Shown piece by piece: positions 53,601 through 56,441 of a stretch of 64,000 nucleotides of DNA. Location: the NCBI GenBank assembly GCA_036768485.1, contig JAVLUZ010000150.1:434001-498000 (forward strand). The letters run 5' to 3'. This DNA comes from Mermis nigrescens (taxonomy: Eukaryota > Nematoda > Enoplea > Mermithida > Mermithidae). The position numbers and the translations under genes were made by a program. The notes under the pieces are model-generated. The model was not told the DNA's origin. It made no database searches and worked only from the letters and a program-made list of their open reading frames with translations. Every line of letters starts with the position of its first letter. Positions within the stretch are counted from its first letter, which is position 1.

Positions 53601-55361
53601 CACTGATTAGCATTTGATCTCAAAATTGCGGTAAAACAAAGACAGTTTATGACTTTCATTGATGCACTACCAAAAATCCCATTGTGATTAATTTTCTGTT
53701 TTTAGCGATGCATTTTTTGTTAAAACTCAATTTTTTGATGGTTTTGACAAAAAAATTTGCTTCATCACAAATGCACGTTTTATGAACAAAAAACATTCTA
53801 AAAAGTGCTTTACAACGTTGGATACTCTCAGCTGAAATATATATTTTTGGAAAATGAGCTTGCTAAGCGAGAGTTGTAAACTAAGAGGAACTTAAAGTTT
53901 AAACCTACCATTAAATTATAAAGATAATAATAAAAGATTTAAATCTTTTATTATTATCTTTATAATTTAATGAGTAGGTTCAAGCTTTAAGTTCCTCTTA
54001 GTTTACAACTCTCGCTTAGCTAAGCTCATTTTTCAAAACTATTCCTTCATGAAATATATATCTTTTTCCTTGAAGAATGAAGTCGTGGGACCTTCTGTTT
54101 AGGGCTATTTTCAATCAATTTTCTAATCTATGATAAAACAAAATTATTTTACTGGAAAACAGAAAACAGATAAGTAGAAATGATGAGTAAAGAGATGTAA
54201 AGCAGAAGTTGCGGAATAACAAGCAAAAAACCGCGTGTTGATAACTCTGATAGAAAAAGTTATTTGACAGCTAAAGCGAACTTAATTAATAACCCTCGTA
54301 CAAAGATTTTTCTTGGGAAGACAAAAATTGCAAAAAAGGTCTAAAATTCGCAAAAAATTTTCGGCGCTTCGCGCCGGAATGAGTAATTGTGTCCATTCGT
54401 AGGCAGCAAGAAATTCTGGGGGGTCCAAGATTTTTTGAAGGTCAAAAAATGGCCTTAAAAATGGTGATATGGCAATAAAAACACCATTTTTCCACGTTTC
54501 TCATCAAGCACTATCCATTGGCATCAAAAAATTGCGAAAAAAAGAAAAAATTTTCAAAAAATTGATTTCTGGGGGGTCTTTCGATTTCTGGGGGGTCTTT
54601 TTGGTTTCTGGGGGGTCTTTTGGTTTCTGGGGGGTCCAGACCGCCCCCCCAGATCCCCCCACGCCCATGTGTGATTGTGTCTTCTATATATCTTTATAAT
54701 GGTAGAAATTGCATTTTGAAAGGAATAATGTCAAATTTTTCGGCGCTTCGCGCCGTTCTAAGACGATTCTTAGTAATTTTTGCCCTTTGAGACGCAGAAA
54801 TCAGCTAAAATACGAGTACACTACCAAAAGTCGAACAACTCCGTTTTTACCACACGAAAATCGCTACTGTACTATATTATAGTACCCGAAAATTTGGGTG
54901 TGCGAAGAGTACAAAACTCTCAGGGACCATCTTTAAACGTGTACAAACGGTCCTTGTACAAAAACAACACTGTATGCACGTTGCCTCCGCAGCTGGGCGG
55001 GGGGAGTTGGGGGGTATGCACCCCCAGAAACCAAAATCCCCCCCCAGAATTCAATTTTTGAAAATTTTTCTCGTTTTTTTCGCAATTTTTTGATGCCAAT
55101 GGATAGTGCTTGATGAGAAACGTCGAAAAATGGTGTTTTTATCGCCATGCCACCATTTTTAAGGCAATTTTTCTACCTTAAAAAATCTTGCAACCCCCCC
55201 CCCTCCGAATTTTCTTGCTGCCCTCGTATGGTTGCCTCCCTTTTCCAGACGATCACTTCGACCCATGGACTCAGCCACCACCGCCCTTACCTCAATTTCA
55301 GGGGTCTTCGGTTGCTAATCCGTCTCCGCCTCCCATTCCACCGAGGCGTGGACAAAAGTGA
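8540..55361 (+). CDS. SYNJ: Synaptojanin gene, 5'-partial (overall span of at least ten exons)
   Basis: Multi-exon gene for a synaptojanin-type phosphoinositide phosphatase. In animals this protein has an N-terminal Sac1 phosphatase, a central 5-phosphatase acting on PI(4,5)P2, an RRM-like segment and a proline-rich tail; it sheds clathrin coats after endocytosis at the plasma membrane and synapse. Here I see the 5-phosphatase from shortly before the ExIxDLNxxN stretch onward, the RRM-like end, and the Pro-rich tail to a stop at 55361. The Sac1 domain and the start of the 5-phosphatase (the WNVNG region) are missing and probably lie off the left edge. Supported exons: 8540-8624, 15692-15832, 21906-22098, 25363-25521, 36445-36671, about 38877-39196, 42254-42358, 44071-44334, 48704-48812, 55249-55361. 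Phases join cleanly except into exon 6 and between exons 7 and 8. OCRL/INPP5 paralogues fit less well because of the tail. Confidence 0.9.
8625..9190. other. Intron DNA after exon 1, unassigned
   Basis: AT-rich, no recognised element; 9195-9326 is an H fragment cut by K1. Confidence 0.5.
9327..10155 (+). mobile_element. Element K1 with long inverted ends
   Basis: The left end CTAGCAAAGAAAAATGCTCC and right end ...CATTTCTCTTTGCTTG are complementary over about 190 bp (AGCTACCTATGTATATGCCT, CGCAAAATCTGTTAAAAATC). The middle is AT-rich with no ORF. It truncates an H fragment on its left. A second copy, K2, lies in inverse orientation at 34514-35144. Confidence 0.75.
10156..11490 (+). repeat. Repeat block L1: diverged tandem units of about 125 bp
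   Basis: Several imperfect units, clearest at 10363-10800. Each holds a CAGATTCGTAATCCTGACG-like piece, then GAAACATTTTGAAAAAAATG and a GTGTAAACTTTACACA-like piece. The same unit types occur in inverse orientation at 32960-34500. Confidence 0.7.
11491..14350. other. Unassigned AT-rich intron DNA
   Basis: The longest stretch without a recognised repeat. I see no exon-like block and no RNA gene. Confidence 0.6.
14359..14581 (-). mobile_element. Family B MITE (14.4 kb)
   Basis: Core and both ends are recognisable (ACAACTGGGC... GCCCACCTATG). TSD unclear. Confidence 0.75.
15161..15587 (-). mobile_element. Family J element, reverse, upstream of exon 2
   Basis: TATAGGTGCATATGC to TGTGCATGTATG; includes GGCGCTAAGCGCTGG and CCGGGCGGTGCTTGTCCGG. 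TSD CTGCTCCC / CGGCACCC (6 of 8). Confidence 0.75.
15560..15627 (-). mobile_element. Family A fragment
   Basis: Only one terminus is recognisable, GATCCGCCACT preceded by CCCCTGTCAGAAAATC, next to the family J element ending near 15587. A comparable GGAGGCGGCCGCCCC fragment lies at 14690-14735. Truncated, no TSD. Confidence 0.45.
15692..15832 (+). CDS. SYNJ: Synaptojanin exon 2 of window: 5-phosphatase core strand with [13 protein letters not shown]
   Basis: A 141-nt exon with acceptor ...TTTACAG before 15692 and a consensus donor GTAAGG at 15833. It reads [11 protein letters not shown], then [20 protein letters not shown] and [10 protein letters not shown]. This matches the synaptojanin block where the enzyme senses its substrate and then states [13 protein letters not shown]. 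Entry phase 2 and exit phase 2 agree with the exons on each side. No frame break is seen. It lies in otherwise repeat-derived DNA: an inverted family J element (15161-15587) ends about 100 bp upstream and a fold-back family H element begins 165 bp downstream. Confidence 0.95.
15998..16420. mobile_element. Family H element arranged as a fold-back
   Basis: The left arm starts ACATGCACAGCATTGGAATT and the right arm ends with its inverted counterpart AATTCCTATGCTGTG. The two roughly 200-bp arms are diverged copies of the same H half, joined head to head near 16205. Normal H elements are not symmetric. Confidence 0.75.
16421..17852. other. Intron DNA with degenerate repeat pieces
   Basis: G-like sequence at 16425-16590, a reverse H-like stretch with CCGGCGCTTAGCGCCAG at 17053, then simple AT-rich repeats (AATTCAGGAAATTATT, 17160-17260). 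No gene. Confidence 0.5.
17853..18103 (+). mobile_element. Family G MITE (17.9 kb)
   Basis: Ends TATGCATGTAAC and GTTACATGTATA, TSD GTCAATGA / GTCACTGA (7 of 8). The body has the GGGATCCCCACCC, TTTTTGGCCGTTT and CGAGCCGTTACATG blocks that define the family. Confidence 0.85.
18104..19438. other. AT-rich low-complexity intron DNA
   Basis: TTTATT-type simple sequence at 18120-18290 and AATAAATAATT-type at 18780-18900; otherwise nothing recognised. Confidence 0.6.
19447..19713 (-). mobile_element. Family B MITE with perfect TSD (19.4 kb)
   Basis: 267 bp, CACACCTGGGC to GCCCACGTATG, perfect TSD GTCCGCAC (19439-19446, 19714-19721). One of the best copies for defining the family boundaries. Confidence 0.92.
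20332..20903 (+). mobile_element. Family H element with perfect TSD, hosting a C MITE
   Basis: TCATACATGCAGAGCATGGG to AAGATCATGATAT, TSD GGTCCTCG (20324-20331, 20904-20911). Includes GCGTCAGAA-type ATCGxTTTTxxGC block, ATGCTCTxTCTTTCTAGAGCA palindrome and a GGCGCTAAGCGCC hairpin. Split by C copy 3. Confidence 0.9.
20389..20559 (+). mobile_element. Family C MITE (copy 3), nested in an H element
   Basis: 171 bp with perfect TSD TTTTTGGG (20381-20388, 20560-20567). The target is the conserved GCCTTTTTTGGGTCC block of a family H element (20332-20903), so C is younger than this H copy. Confidence 0.92.
21339..21499 (-). mobile_element. Family C MITE (copy 4)
   Basis: 161 bp, reverse orientation, CAGGCTCGTATC to GCTACGTGCCTG, perfect TSD GGCGGACA (21331-21338, 21500-21507). 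Confidence 0.9.
21530..21860 (-). mobile_element. Family H fragment upstream of exon 3
   Basis: Reverse H sequence with CGGCGCTTCGCGCC at 21658 and the CCCTCTCCGGAAAATTTTTA end. The outer terminus is missing; exon 3 begins about 45 bp beyond. Confidence 0.65.
21906..22098 (+). CDS. SYNJ: Synaptojanin exon 3 of window: 5-phosphatase, DTVKTGLGG...GNKGAV and SHFAAGQ motifs
   Basis: A 193-nt exon after TTTTTCTAG, ending CCT ATG before donor GTGAGA. It encodes [14 protein letters not shown], then [20 protein letters not shown] and [20 protein letters not shown], ending KTQFPM. TGxGGxxGNKGAV and SHxAAGQ are signature motifs of the 5-phosphatase fold; the Asn/Lys of GNKGA and the His of SH line the active site. 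Entry phase 2 and exit phase 0 fit the neighbours. The codons are more GC-rich than the surrounding introns. A family B MITE was inserted 48 bp beyond the donor (22147-22401), and a family H fragment covers the DNA just upstream. Confidence 0.96.
22147..22401 (+). mobile_element. Family B MITE next to exon 3
   Basis: 255 bp, CATAGGTGGGC to GCCCAGGTGTG, TSD CGTTCATA / CATTCATA (7 of 8); starts 48 bp after the exon 3 donor. Confidence 0.88.
23052..23215 (+). mobile_element. Family C MITE (copy 5)
   Basis: 164 bp, CAGGCACGTAGC to ATACGTGCCCG. Both flanks are C-rich, so the TSD cannot be judged. Confidence 0.75.
23330..23640 (-). mobile_element. Family H fragment
   Basis: Reverse H half: TTCACCTACCCCCAGAATTC, then TATTTGCTTGGAAAATG and GCTCTAAAGATAGAGCATCG. 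Its last part begins the tandem duplication described separately. Confidence 0.65.
23571..25140 (+). repeat. Tandem duplication, period about 988 bp, 1.6 copies
   Basis: The block from GCTCTAAAGATAGAGCATCG (23571) through the TCGTCTCGAAGTTAAAAGCT stretch, an AT-rich spacer and a family H left half (24046-24438) is repeated from GCTCTAAGAAGATAGAGC (24559) to about 25140. The two copies differ by frequent substitutions, so the duplication is not recent. Confidence 0.82.
25363..25521 (+). CDS. SYNJ: Synaptojanin exon 4 of window: catalytic WMGDFNYRI motif
   Basis: Exactly 53 codons, phase 0 to phase 0, between acceptor ...AAAATAG and donor GTAAGA. It reads [20 protein letters not shown] then [16 protein letters not shown] and ends [10 protein letters not shown]. 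FWxGDFNYRI is the first of the two diagnostic 5-phosphatase motifs; the Asp and Asn coordinate the divalent metal and the attacking water. The downstream helical part, ending DQLxxQKxAG, is also typical of synaptojanin. The 100-N assembly gap begins 223 bp after the exon, and the following intron is the longest in the window (10.9 kb). Confidence 0.97.
25745..25844. other. Assembly gap (100 N) between identical flanks
   Basis: Exactly 100 N, the customary size for a gap of unknown length. The same 16 bases TTTTTGGCCAAAATGG end the left flank and begin the right flank, so the gap may really be of zero or negative length, or a collapsed repeat. It lies in a family-G-like repeat in the intron after exon 4. 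Confidence 0.97.
26043..26726 (+). mobile_element. Family J element with nested family B MITE
   Basis: Outer ends TCATACATGCACATAGG and GTGCGCATTT, perfect TSD GGCTCGAG (26035-26042, 26727-26734). Contains the J hallmark palindrome CCGGACAGGTACTGTCCGG near its left part. A B MITE at 26081-26329 splits it. Confidence 0.85.
26081..26329 (-). mobile_element. Family B MITE nested in J
   Basis: CACACCTGGTCGTG to CTGCCCAC, TSD GTATTACC / GTATTACT (7 of 8) within J sequence. Younger than the host J element. Confidence 0.82.
26857..27004 (-). mobile_element. Family C MITE (copy 6)
   Basis: 148 bp, CAGGCACGTATC to GTGTGCCTG, perfect TSD AGCATATC (26849-26856, 27005-27012). Slightly shortened interior. 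Confidence 0.9.
27060..27790. repeat. Family I repeats (two adjoining copies)
   Basis: GCAAAGATTTTTCCCGATG at 27100, the ATGTACATGTACAAAG palindrome, CGGCGCTTCGCGCC at 27303, then a second run of the same blocks to 27780. Probably two copies in tandem. Confidence 0.65.
28065..28302 (+). mobile_element. Family G MITE (28.1 kb)
   Basis: ATACATGTAACAAGG to CGAGCCGTTAATTG. TSD weak. A family J element starts about 25 bp further on. Confidence 0.75.
28325..28697 (+). mobile_element. Family J element (28.3 kb)
   Basis: GGTCAGCCAGACAGGTACTG, CCGGCGCTTCGCACC and an end at TTGTGCACCTATG. The left terminus is lost against the preceding G MITE. Confidence 0.72.
29027..29211 (+). mobile_element. Family A MITE (copy 4)
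   Basis: 185 bp from CAGTGGCGGATCCAGG to GAATCCTTCCCTG. TSD ATTGCTAA / ATTGTTAA (7 of 8). The interior keeps the AAAATTAGCCGTTTTAAGCG part typical of the longer family A copies. Confidence 0.85.
29490..29673 (+). mobile_element. Family B MITE, internally shortened (29.5 kb)
   Basis: CATAGGTGGGC to ACGCCTACG; TSD GTTGTAAC / ATTGTAAC (7 of 8). The middle with ACTATCCATTGG is deleted. Confidence 0.78.
29888..30112 (-). mobile_element. Family G MITE (29.9 kb)
   Basis: CATACACGTAATGG to TTGCATGTATG, TSD GCTAGATC / GTCAGATC (6 of 8). Confidence 0.78.
30559..30730 (-). mobile_element. Family D MITE (copy 1)
   Basis: 172 bp, CAGGATTGCCAAG to CTTGGCAACCCTG, perfect TSD GCCAGAAG (30551-30558, 30731-30738). 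Shares GTTGCCA-type ends with the hAT element E. Confidence 0.92.
30863..31090 (+). mobile_element. Family B MITE (30.9 kb)
   Basis: CATAGGTGGGC to GCCCAGGTATT, TSD CTTGCAAC / CTTGCTAA (6 of 8). Lies about 130 bp after the family D MITE. Confidence 0.8.
31091..31854. other. Degenerate repeat-derived intron DNA
   Basis: Contains GGCGCTTCGCGCC at 31511 and CCCTACCTTAGGGTCC-like pieces also present near 63270. No intact element or gene. Confidence 0.45.
31855..32215 (-). mobile_element. Family H element, diverged (31.9 kb)
   Basis: Right half ends CCAATTCCTATGCTATGCGTG, the complement of the H left terminus. The left part holds an unrelated short hairpin TCTAGATTTTCAACAAAATC. Confidence 0.6.
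32960..34513 (-). repeat. Repeat block L2: inverse copy of L1
   Basis: Reverse-complement counterpart of L1, with units ending in TGTGTAAAGTTTACAC-like boxes and the CAGGATTACGAATCTGA box at 34198-34216. It adjoins K2 just as L1 adjoins K1, so K plus L form one composite repeat. Confidence 0.7.
34514..35144 (-). mobile_element. Element K2 with long inverted ends
   Basis: Same inverted arms as K1 (AGCTGCCTATATATGCCTGT / ACAGGCATACATAGGTAAC; GCAAAAAATCGAAGTATATT / AATATACTTCGATTTGTTGC), shorter by loss of part of the left arm. Confidence 0.75.
35324..36101. mobile_element. Possible TA-inserted TIR element
   Basis: The left end ACAGGTTGGCTCGAAAAGAA and the complement of the right end (ACACGGGGTGGATTAAAAAA) share an imperfect repeat of about 45 bp including GACATAT/GGCATAT and TATAAC. 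Both ends are next to TA. No ORF. It lies about 340 bp before exon 5. Confidence 0.45.
36445..36671 (+). CDS. SYNJ: Synaptojanin exon 5 of window: catalytic PAWTDRVLW and ELKTSDH motifs
   Basis: A 227-nt exon after a classical TTTGCAG acceptor, donor GTAAAT at 36672. It encodes [20 protein letters not shown], then [20 protein letters not shown] and LW, and ends [16 protein letters not shown] and (K/Q)xSDHRPV are the second diagnostic pair of the 5-phosphatase family; Asp and His of SDH are catalytic. The stretch between DRVLW and the NRVELK strand is shorter than I recall for vertebrate synaptojanins, and WWER replaces the usual WRRR. The exon ends in phase 2 (CAT AG), so the invariant Arg-Pro-Val should start the next exon; see the problem described there. 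Confidence 0.96.
36969..37311. mobile_element. Fold-back element in the intron after exon 5
   Basis: Two arms of about 165 bp, imperfectly complementary along their full length (CCCTCAGAATTATA / TATAATTCTGAGGG; GCGCCATCATCTCTTTTTC / GAAAAAGAGATGATGG; TTTAGCTATTAATAGC / GCTATTAATAGCTAAA), around a centre AACAAGGAAGCGCGCT. Flanked by a direct 10-bp repeat GCAGTAGTCG (36959-36968, 37312-37321). GC-rich compared with its surroundings. Confidence 0.88.
37592..37771 (-). mobile_element. Family G MITE with perfect TSD (37.6 kb)
   Basis: 180 bp, CATACATATAATGG to TTACATGTATG, perfect TSD ATTGTCAC (37584-37591, 37772-37779). Confidence 0.9.
37955..38170 (+). mobile_element. Family G MITE, diverged (38.0 kb)
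   Basis: Contains GGCCACCCAAAGTCGG, TTTTTCGGCAAAAAC and CGAGTCGTTACATC; left terminus decayed. Confidence 0.65.
38269..38528 (-). mobile_element. Family B MITE (38.3 kb)
   Basis: CACACATGGGGG to GCCCACCTGCG, TSD GTTGCAAG / ACTGCAAG (6 of 8). A second, truncated B copy in the opposite orientation follows directly (38537-38745), making an inverted pair. Confidence 0.78.
38537..38745 (+). mobile_element. Family B MITE, truncated, inverted next to the previous copy
   Basis: Begins inside the family at GTCGAAAAAATGGTC and ends near CCCCTCCGCGCCC. Left terminus missing. Ends about 130 bp before synaptojanin exon 6. Confidence 0.7.
38875..39196 (+). CDS. SYNJ: Synaptojanin exon 6 of window: end of 5-phosphatase and RRM-like segment, frame-broken
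   Basis: Clear homology but no single open frame. From 38885 it reads [12 protein letters not shown], aligning with the VALIxIxxxEVE strand, then [15 protein letters not shown] and a stretch ending LGVRVLW at a run of eight G (39083-39090). One frame over, it resumes [20 protein letters not shown] to a TAG, and after one skipped base continues SMDGVKVTA to a possible donor GTTAAT at 39197 (GTAACC at 39187 is an alternative). At the 5' side the Arg-Pro-Val expected after SDH is reached only with one surplus base (S-PV from 38877), or in frame through a TAA at 38882-38884. This is either indel errors in a draft assembly or decay of the gene. The PP-DxTVLV pattern marks the RRM-like domain peculiar to synaptojanins. 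Confidence 0.8.
39197..41265. other. Unassigned intron DNA of distinct composition
   Basis: Less AT-rich than other introns and free of the common MITEs. Several frames are open for 60-110 codons (for example 39827-40126 +, 40401-40664 +, 40779-41111 -), but none shows a motif I recognise. It may be an old unique intron or an unknown element. Confidence 0.4.
41266..41472 (+). mobile_element. Family B MITE, diverged (41.3 kb)
   Basis: Recognisable by AAAACACATTTTTCGAC, GAATTCTAGGGAGTATTTTG and the C-rich end up to CACGCC. Left terminus decayed. Confidence 0.65.
42254..42358 (+). CDS. SYNJ: Synaptojanin tail exon 7 of window (acidic/Ser-Thr-rich linker)
   Basis: A 105-nt exon with acceptor ...TTTTGGCAG and perfect donor GTGAGT. 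In the only open frame it reads (D)[14 protein letters not shown], then [19 protein letters not shown] and ends SS. Entry phase 1 matches a phase-1 exit from exon 6 at 39196, restoring Asp. No catalytic motif is expected here; this region in synaptojanins is an acidic, poorly conserved linker between the RRM-like segment and the proline-rich tail. The exit phase 1 does not fit exon 8, so a small exon of length 3n+2 is probably missing between them. Support is frame and splice sites rather than strong sequence similarity. Confidence 0.65.
42460..42634 (-). mobile_element. Family C MITE (copy 7), in a short intron
   Basis: 175 bp, CAGGCACGTATC to GCTGCCTG, TSD TCTACTAC / TCTGCTAC (7 of 8). It lies 101 bp after exon 7 and just before the candidate exon at 42698; without it that intron would be only about 150 bp. 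Confidence 0.85.
42698..42791 (+). CDS. Candidate small exon between tail exons 7 and 8
   Basis: The open stretch after TTGGTGAAATTGAG reads [16 protein letters not shown], then a segment ending RPKIITWHE, before possible donors GTGTAA (42792) or GTAACA (42795). Its base composition is more coding-like than the surrounding intron and it sits where an extra exon is needed. Its entry phase (0) does not accept the phase-1 end of exon 7, and the opposite strand is also open here, so it may be chance. A phase-2 end could join an alternative start of exon 8 at 44043. Confidence 0.3.
42840..43244 (+). mobile_element. Family H element (42.8 kb)
   Basis: CTATACATGCACAGTATGGG to AAGATCATGTATG with the full set of H blocks, including GGCGCGAAGCGCCG at 43043. 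TSD only partly preserved. Confidence 0.82.
44071..44334 (+). CDS. SYNJ: Synaptojanin proline-rich tail exon 8 of window with DPW motif
   Basis: Eighty-eight codons after CCAATTAAAG, ending GAC AAT before GTACAT. It begins [14 protein letters not shown], passes through a Ser/Asn-rich stretch and reaches [20 protein letters not shown], followed by [25 protein letters not shown] is a classic class I/II SH3 ligand of the kind bound by amphiphysin, endophilin or intersectin, and DPW is the known motif for the alpha-adaptin appendage of AP-2. Exit phase 0 fits exon 9. A second frame is also open across most of the exon (Arg/Leu-rich), but it lacks this motif content. The joining phase with exon 7 is unresolved. 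Confidence 0.72.
44904..45132 (+). mobile_element. Family G MITE (44.9 kb)
   Basis: CATACATGTAGCGG to GTTATATGTATT, TSD CCTACGTG / CGCACGTG (6 of 8). Confidence 0.78.
45323..45566 (+). mobile_element. Family B MITE (45.3 kb)
   Basis: CATAGGTGGGC to GCCCAGGTATG, TSD ATTTGGAC / ATTTTGAC (7 of 8). Confidence 0.86.
45700..45963 (+). mobile_element. Family B MITE with perfect TSD (45.7 kb)
   Basis: 264 bp, CATACGTGGGC to GCCTAGTGTG, perfect TSD GGTCTGTG (45692-45699, 45964-45971). Includes a run of 12 G near 45880. Confidence 0.92.
45972..48130. other. Unassigned intron DNA
   Basis: About 2.2 kb with no recognised MITE. TTCCCAATCAGGAACATA at 46079 and GTTCCCAATAGGTAACATA at 47583, together with matching ACGTTGGC/GCCAACGTTCCC boxes near 46430 and 47577, suggest an undelimited inverted-repeat element. 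No gene. Confidence 0.4.
48131..48383 (-). mobile_element. Family B MITE (48.1 kb)
   Basis: CATACGTGGGCGGGG to GCCCACCTCTG. TSD not recognisable. Confidence 0.78.
48704..48812 (+). CDS. SYNJ: Synaptojanin tail exon 9 of window
   Basis: A 109-nt exon after TTGGAATTTTAG with donor GTAATT. It reads [20 protein letters not shown] then [16 protein letters not shown] plus one base. Entry phase 0 and exit phase 1 fit exon 8 and exon 10 exactly, giving AWADN-GDAHT and [18 protein letters not shown] resembles the acidic WxxF motif that, like DPW, binds the AP-2 alpha ear in endocytic proteins (family knowledge; the functional reading is inference). A family C MITE with a perfect 8-bp TSD starts 50 bp after the donor. 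Confidence 0.72.
48862..49028 (-). mobile_element. Family C MITE (copy 8)
   Basis: 167 bp with perfect TSD ACGAATAT (48854-48861, 49029-49036), 49 bp after the donor of tail exon 9. Confidence 0.92.
49029..49896. other. Degenerate H-like repeat DNA
   Basis: GGGGGTCTGAAAAAATTTTG and CTCTTTCGTTAGAGCAATG blocks are diverged H sequence. No intact ends. Confidence 0.45.
49905..50168 (-). mobile_element. Family B MITE (49.9 kb)
   Basis: 264 bp, TACACCTGGGC to GCCCACGTATG, TSD GTCTCGAT / GTCTCGAC (7 of 8). Confidence 0.88.
50290..50632 (-). mobile_element. Family H element, reverse (50.3 kb)
   Basis: From the CCCCAGAATTATCG end to TGTACATGTATGG; TTGGCGCCTCGCGCC at 50406. Follows a family B MITE. 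Confidence 0.65.
51157..51575 (+). mobile_element. Family H element (51.2 kb)
   Basis: TCATACATGCACAGCATGGG to CCAAGATCCTGATGG; internal TCTATCTTTCTAGAGCAT palindrome and GGTGCGAAGCGCC. TSD not recognisable. Confidence 0.8.
52010..52216 (+). mobile_element. Family B MITE, right end shortened (52.0 kb)
   Basis: CCTACGTGGGA to GGGCAGGTGTG with the C-rich right portion deleted; TSD only about 6 of 8. Confidence 0.7.
52554..52712 (-). mobile_element. Family B MITE, internally deleted (52.6 kb)
   Basis: CACACTGGGCGTG to GCCCATGTATG with most of the middle missing. TSD not convincing. Confidence 0.65.
53225..53393 (+). mobile_element. Family A MITE (copy 5), inside the mariner-like element
   Basis: 169 bp, CAGTGGCGGATCCAGG to TAATCCGCCCCTG. 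TSD GTTAATTT / GTTAATTA (7 of 8). Inserted 16 bp inside the left terminal repeat of the 53209-54298 element, so it is younger than that insertion. Confidence 0.87.
53860..54032. repeat. Near-perfect palindrome, arms about 80 bp
   Basis: The left arm from GAGCTTGCTAAGCGAGAG to AATAATAAAAGATTT is mirrored to the right from AAATCTTTTATTATTATC to CTCTCGCTTAGCTAAGCTC with a handful of mismatches; the axis is at AAGATTTAAATCTT near 53940. It would form a very stable hairpin. Confidence 0.92.
54394..54673 (+). mobile_element. Family B MITE nested in family I repeat
   Basis: 280 bp with perfect TSD ATTGTGTC (54386-54393, 54674-54681) inside a family I repeat. It has a local triplication of the CTGGGGGGTCTTT unit near its right end. 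Confidence 0.92.
54988..55230 (-). mobile_element. Family B MITE directly upstream of the terminal exon
   Basis: 243 bp, CGCAGCTGGGCG to GCCCTCGTATG, perfect TSD GTTGCCTC (54980-54987, 55231-55238). The right TSD copy abuts the pyrimidine tract CCTTTTCCAG of exon 10. Confidence 0.92.
55249..55361 (+). CDS. SYNJ: Synaptojanin terminal exon 10 of window: DPW, polyproline and stop
   Basis: After a pyrimidine tract and CTTTTCCAG the exon reads [20 protein letters not shown] then [17 protein letters not shown] and TGA at 55359-55361. It carries a second DPW motif and two SH3-type polyprolines ([17 protein letters not shown]), as expected for the extreme C terminus of a synaptojanin that recruits endocytic SH3 proteins and AP-2. 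Entry phase 1 joins exon 9. A family B MITE ends only 18 bp upstream (TSD 55231-55238), so the branch point must lie in MITE or duplicated target sequence. Confidence 0.8.
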
Positions 55362-56001
55362 AACGGCCACCAAGCGAGGGCCATCCAAATTTCCGGTGTT
55401 CTATCACTTCGCGATCTCAGCTTTGCTATTTATCTTTGTATATTTTCCAGATTGCTCCGCGTGCGATTTACATTGTGTTCGTGCTCTGCGAATGTTTATT
55501 TATTTTTAGCATCTGGCCCCTAAATCGTTCACATTGGCAGCAACCGAATTTCGGGGGTCTGGAGGATGAGGCTAAAATTGTAAAAATCGCAAAAAACCTG
55601 CCAAAAATTGAAAAATCACGCCCACGTGTTCCCAAAAACGCATTGCCCAAACTTGGCTCTATTGATTCTTATTTATTTATGGCAAACGTTTACGATTTGC
55701 CGCGGTTAAGCGCTGTTAACTCTTCTTTACAGTACGCGGTTCTTGGGTGGTGTAAAGCGAATTTTCGCAAAAAATGTAGAACATTGATAAAAATCTTTAT
55801 TATTCTCGGGAATACACGGAATTATTTATAAAAAACGTATCACGCTTATAATTCCTAATCTATTTCGTTGCTTTAAATGCGCCTTAGGCCACCGTATGGT
55901 TCGATAAAGGAAAAAAATGAGGTTTTTCATTTCTGGCCGGCCCGCCTCGAAAGATCCATACTGTACAGTCTCGTTCTGTCAGTTCTTGAATCGGTAGAAC
56001 G

Positions 56002-56208
56002 CATATGTGGGCGGCACCAACGTTCTTGGGGGGGGGGTGCTATTTTTCAAAGGTCAAAAAATGGCCTTAAAAATGGTGGTATGGCGAAAAAACACCACTT
56101 TTCAACGTTTCTCATCGAGCACTATCCATTGGCATCAAAAAATTGCAGAAAAAAAACAAAAATTGAATTCTGGGGGGTATTTTGGTTTCTGGGGGGTGCA
56201 TACCAGCC
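56002..56208 (+). mobile_element. Family B MITE in the 3' UTR
   Basis: Begins CATATGTGGGCGGC; the right terminus is lost after GGGGGTGCATACC. A further B fragment lies near 56560-56600. Confidence 0.75.
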
Positions 56209-56441
56209 CACTGTATTTCTTTAGCCTTGATGTTTATTGTACGGATTTCGTATTTATTGTATTCATCGTATTCATTAGCCGAATTTCGCTTGCGATTGCG
56301 TCACCTAATTTTTTAACGATTTCGCTAGTTCTCTACACATTTGGTACTTTACATTCGTGCCGTTTTTGTTGATGGCTTTGGATCGGTCGATTTATTTTTA
56401 TGCGATGTTCGTGCTTTTTGATAGCTGTCTTGTCTCGAAGC

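Larger units (their letters stand above)
53209..54298. mobile_element. Mariner-like TIR element with central giant palindrome
   Basis: Ends CGAGGGTTGTTAATT and AATTAATAACCCTCG flanked by TA (53207-53208, 54299-54300), the Tc1/mariner target. The terminal repeats extend over roughly 100 bp once A copy 5 is removed (TAGCTGTC, GATATCAAC and TTTCTGCTTTAC blocks on both sides). The centre is a near-perfect hairpin (about 53860-54030). No transposase. Confidence 0.8.
53130..54975 (+). repeat. Family I repeat, interrupted twice
   Basis: Family I sequence occupies 53140-53208, 54299-54393 and 54682-54975. It is split first by the TA-inserted mariner-like element, then by a family B MITE. CGGCGCTTCGCGCCG occurs at 54361 and 54739. 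Confidence 0.78.
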
